This document shows positions 63,328 to 64,000 of a stretch of DNA of 64,000 bases, one piece after another; within the stretch, counting starts at the first letter, position 1, and each line of letters opens with the position of its first letter. The notes under the pieces were generated by a model that was not told where the DNA came from, ran no database searches, and saw nothing but the letters and a program-made list of their open reading frames with translations. This stretch comes from Brevibacillus antibioticus (GTDB lineage Bacteria > Bacillota > Bacilli > Brevibacillales > Brevibacillaceae), in assembly GCF_005217615.1 (NCBI RefSeq), contig NZ_SZNK01000001.1:5814501-5878500 (forward strand). The letters are read 5' to 3'. The position numbers were made by a program, and so were the translations under genes.

Positions 63328-63822
63328 GTGATTTCAACTTTGAATAAGACGCTATGCGTTCAGCAACTTGTAGAAAAATTAAGAGACAAGCAGCTTCTTC
63401 ATGTACCAATCGCTGATCTTCGAGAATCCAATAACGCGTTGTATGAATACGTCAATCAGCTCAATGACTCGATTGCGATCATTCCGACTACGATTAATTC
63501 CGTCATTACAGGCGTCATCCGCTTCCAGGAAGGGTACTTTATTACCCTGGGCATGCTTATTTGGAAAGACGCTAACAAAAAAGGGGCGTTCAAAGAAGGG
63601 ACATTTCTTTTTTACAAGCATGACGCTCATGATTCAATTGAAGATTGCGTCCACATTACCAATTCCATCGAAAATCACAATCTGATGGAAAGCCTGTTCT
63701 TTGCCTGCTGCGAGAGTAAGGATGGCAATTCCGTGCTTTCCTATTCGCATATCGAGCATGCGATTACATACGGGGAGCTGTATCGTGACATGAAGACCAA
63801 AATCAAAAAAGGGTTTGCGTAA
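63328..63822 (+). CDS. Protein of unknown function
   Basis: A 164-residue soluble protein starting at GTG 63328, with GATGAGG upstream. It reads as alternating beta and helix (SIAIIPTTINSVITGVIRFQEGYFITLGMLIW; HITNSIENHNLMESLFFACCESKDGN). It has no signal or membrane segment and no family I recognise. A possible secreted-protein gene follows 29 bp downstream on the same strand, so the two may be co-transcribed. Confidence 0.65.
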   Translation: MISTLNKTLCVQQLVEKLRDKQLLHVPIADLRESNNALYEYVNQLNDSIAIIPTTINSVITGVIRFQEGYFITLGMLIWKDANKKGAFKEGTFLFYKHDAHDSIEDCVHITNSIENHNLMESLFFACCESKDGNSVLSYSHIEHAITYGELYRDMKTKIKKGFA

Positions 63823-63851
63823 TCGCTGCAAAACAGGAGGTGGAATAAACT

Positions 63852-64000
63852 TTGACATGGCTTCTTTGCTTGCTGCTTGTGACTAGTTCTTCTGGTACTT
63901 GGGGAGAGCCTTTGGCGGTCATTCAGAATGAGCTGATCGAGCGCGAGGCACATACATTCGTGGAGCGATTCATGGTGGAAGATCTCGAAAAGCATCCCGA
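63852..64000 (+). CDS. Start of a probable secreted protein (partial)
   Basis: From TTG 63852 (AGGAGG at 63836) the frame is open to the window edge. It begins with a short signal-like stretch TWLLCLLLVTSSSGTWGEPL, then EREAHTFVERFMVEDLEKHP. The remainder is outside the window and no family can be named. Confidence 0.55.
   Translation, partial: MTWLLCLLLVTSSSGTWGEPLAVIQNELIEREAHTFVERFMVEDLEKHP

Noticed and set aside
1-64000. CRISPR array, prophage, insertion sequence or integron
   Set aside because: No regular direct repeats with spacers, no transposase, integrase or phage structural genes were seen.

Overview
The window looks like chromosomal DNA of a low-to-mid-GC endospore-forming Firmicute. 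Gene content and style (heme A/O synthesis beside ctaG, AddAB with SbcCD, AdeR beside alanine dehydrogenase, ECF sigma/anti-sigma pair, orphan sporulation-type histidine kinase, strong AGGAGG ribosome sites, many GTG/TTG starts) point to Bacillales, most likely Brevibacillus. That genus call is an inference from protein resemblance, not a database result. There is no rRNA, prophage, transposase or CRISPR array. Nearly all of the window is housekeeping, transport or regulatory genes on both strands.

Layout. 1-3060: end of ctaG, a DUF420 gene, ctaB and ctaA (heme O and heme A for cytochrome oxidase). 3124-3579: first copy of a composite palindromic repeat. 3666-4277: small secreted protein. 4450-16647: one long recombination operon, sbcD-sbcC-addB-addA. 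16709-17077: second copy of the repeat. 17198-21418: DinB-like protein, amino-acid permease, DUF402 protein, a UMP-kinase paralogue behind a possible attenuator, and an AT-rich lipoprotein gene sitting between two near-identical copies of the 3' end of the kinase paralogue. 21552-24112: a MerR-controlled efflux operon. 24254-26893: topB and a VOC protein. 27095-30991: HlyD/ABC exporter operon ending in its TetR regulator. 31103-34484: purU and an ECF sigma/anti-sigma pair. 34572-39044: LysR, MFS, esterase, scoAB. 39310-43798: adaptor plus an odd RND permease. 43909-48389: vanZ-like, acetate kinase, S1 protein, rhodanese, LysR, hydrolase. 48386-52057: histidine kinase with a BMP/Med-type binding protein, and an orphan CheY-like receiver. 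52124-57800: amino-acid metabolism block (OCD-family enzyme, MHS transporter, XRE-cupin regulator, AdeR, Ald). 58110-59201: pyrD. 59345-62353: cobalamin riboswitch and the cobalt transporter cbiMNQO. 62410-64000: small protein, a tRNA-shaped RNA next to a broken DIP1984-family gene, and two unknown genes.

The most unusual item is at 62732-63182, minus strand. An RNA with a tRNA-type acceptor stem, D-loop, variable arm and T-arm has about 48 nt in place of the 7-nt anticodon loop. It begins within two bases of the stop codon of a decayed DIP1984-family gene. The second most unusual is the two-part repeat (3124-3504 and 16709-17077), whose palindromic arms carry compensated base changes between copies.
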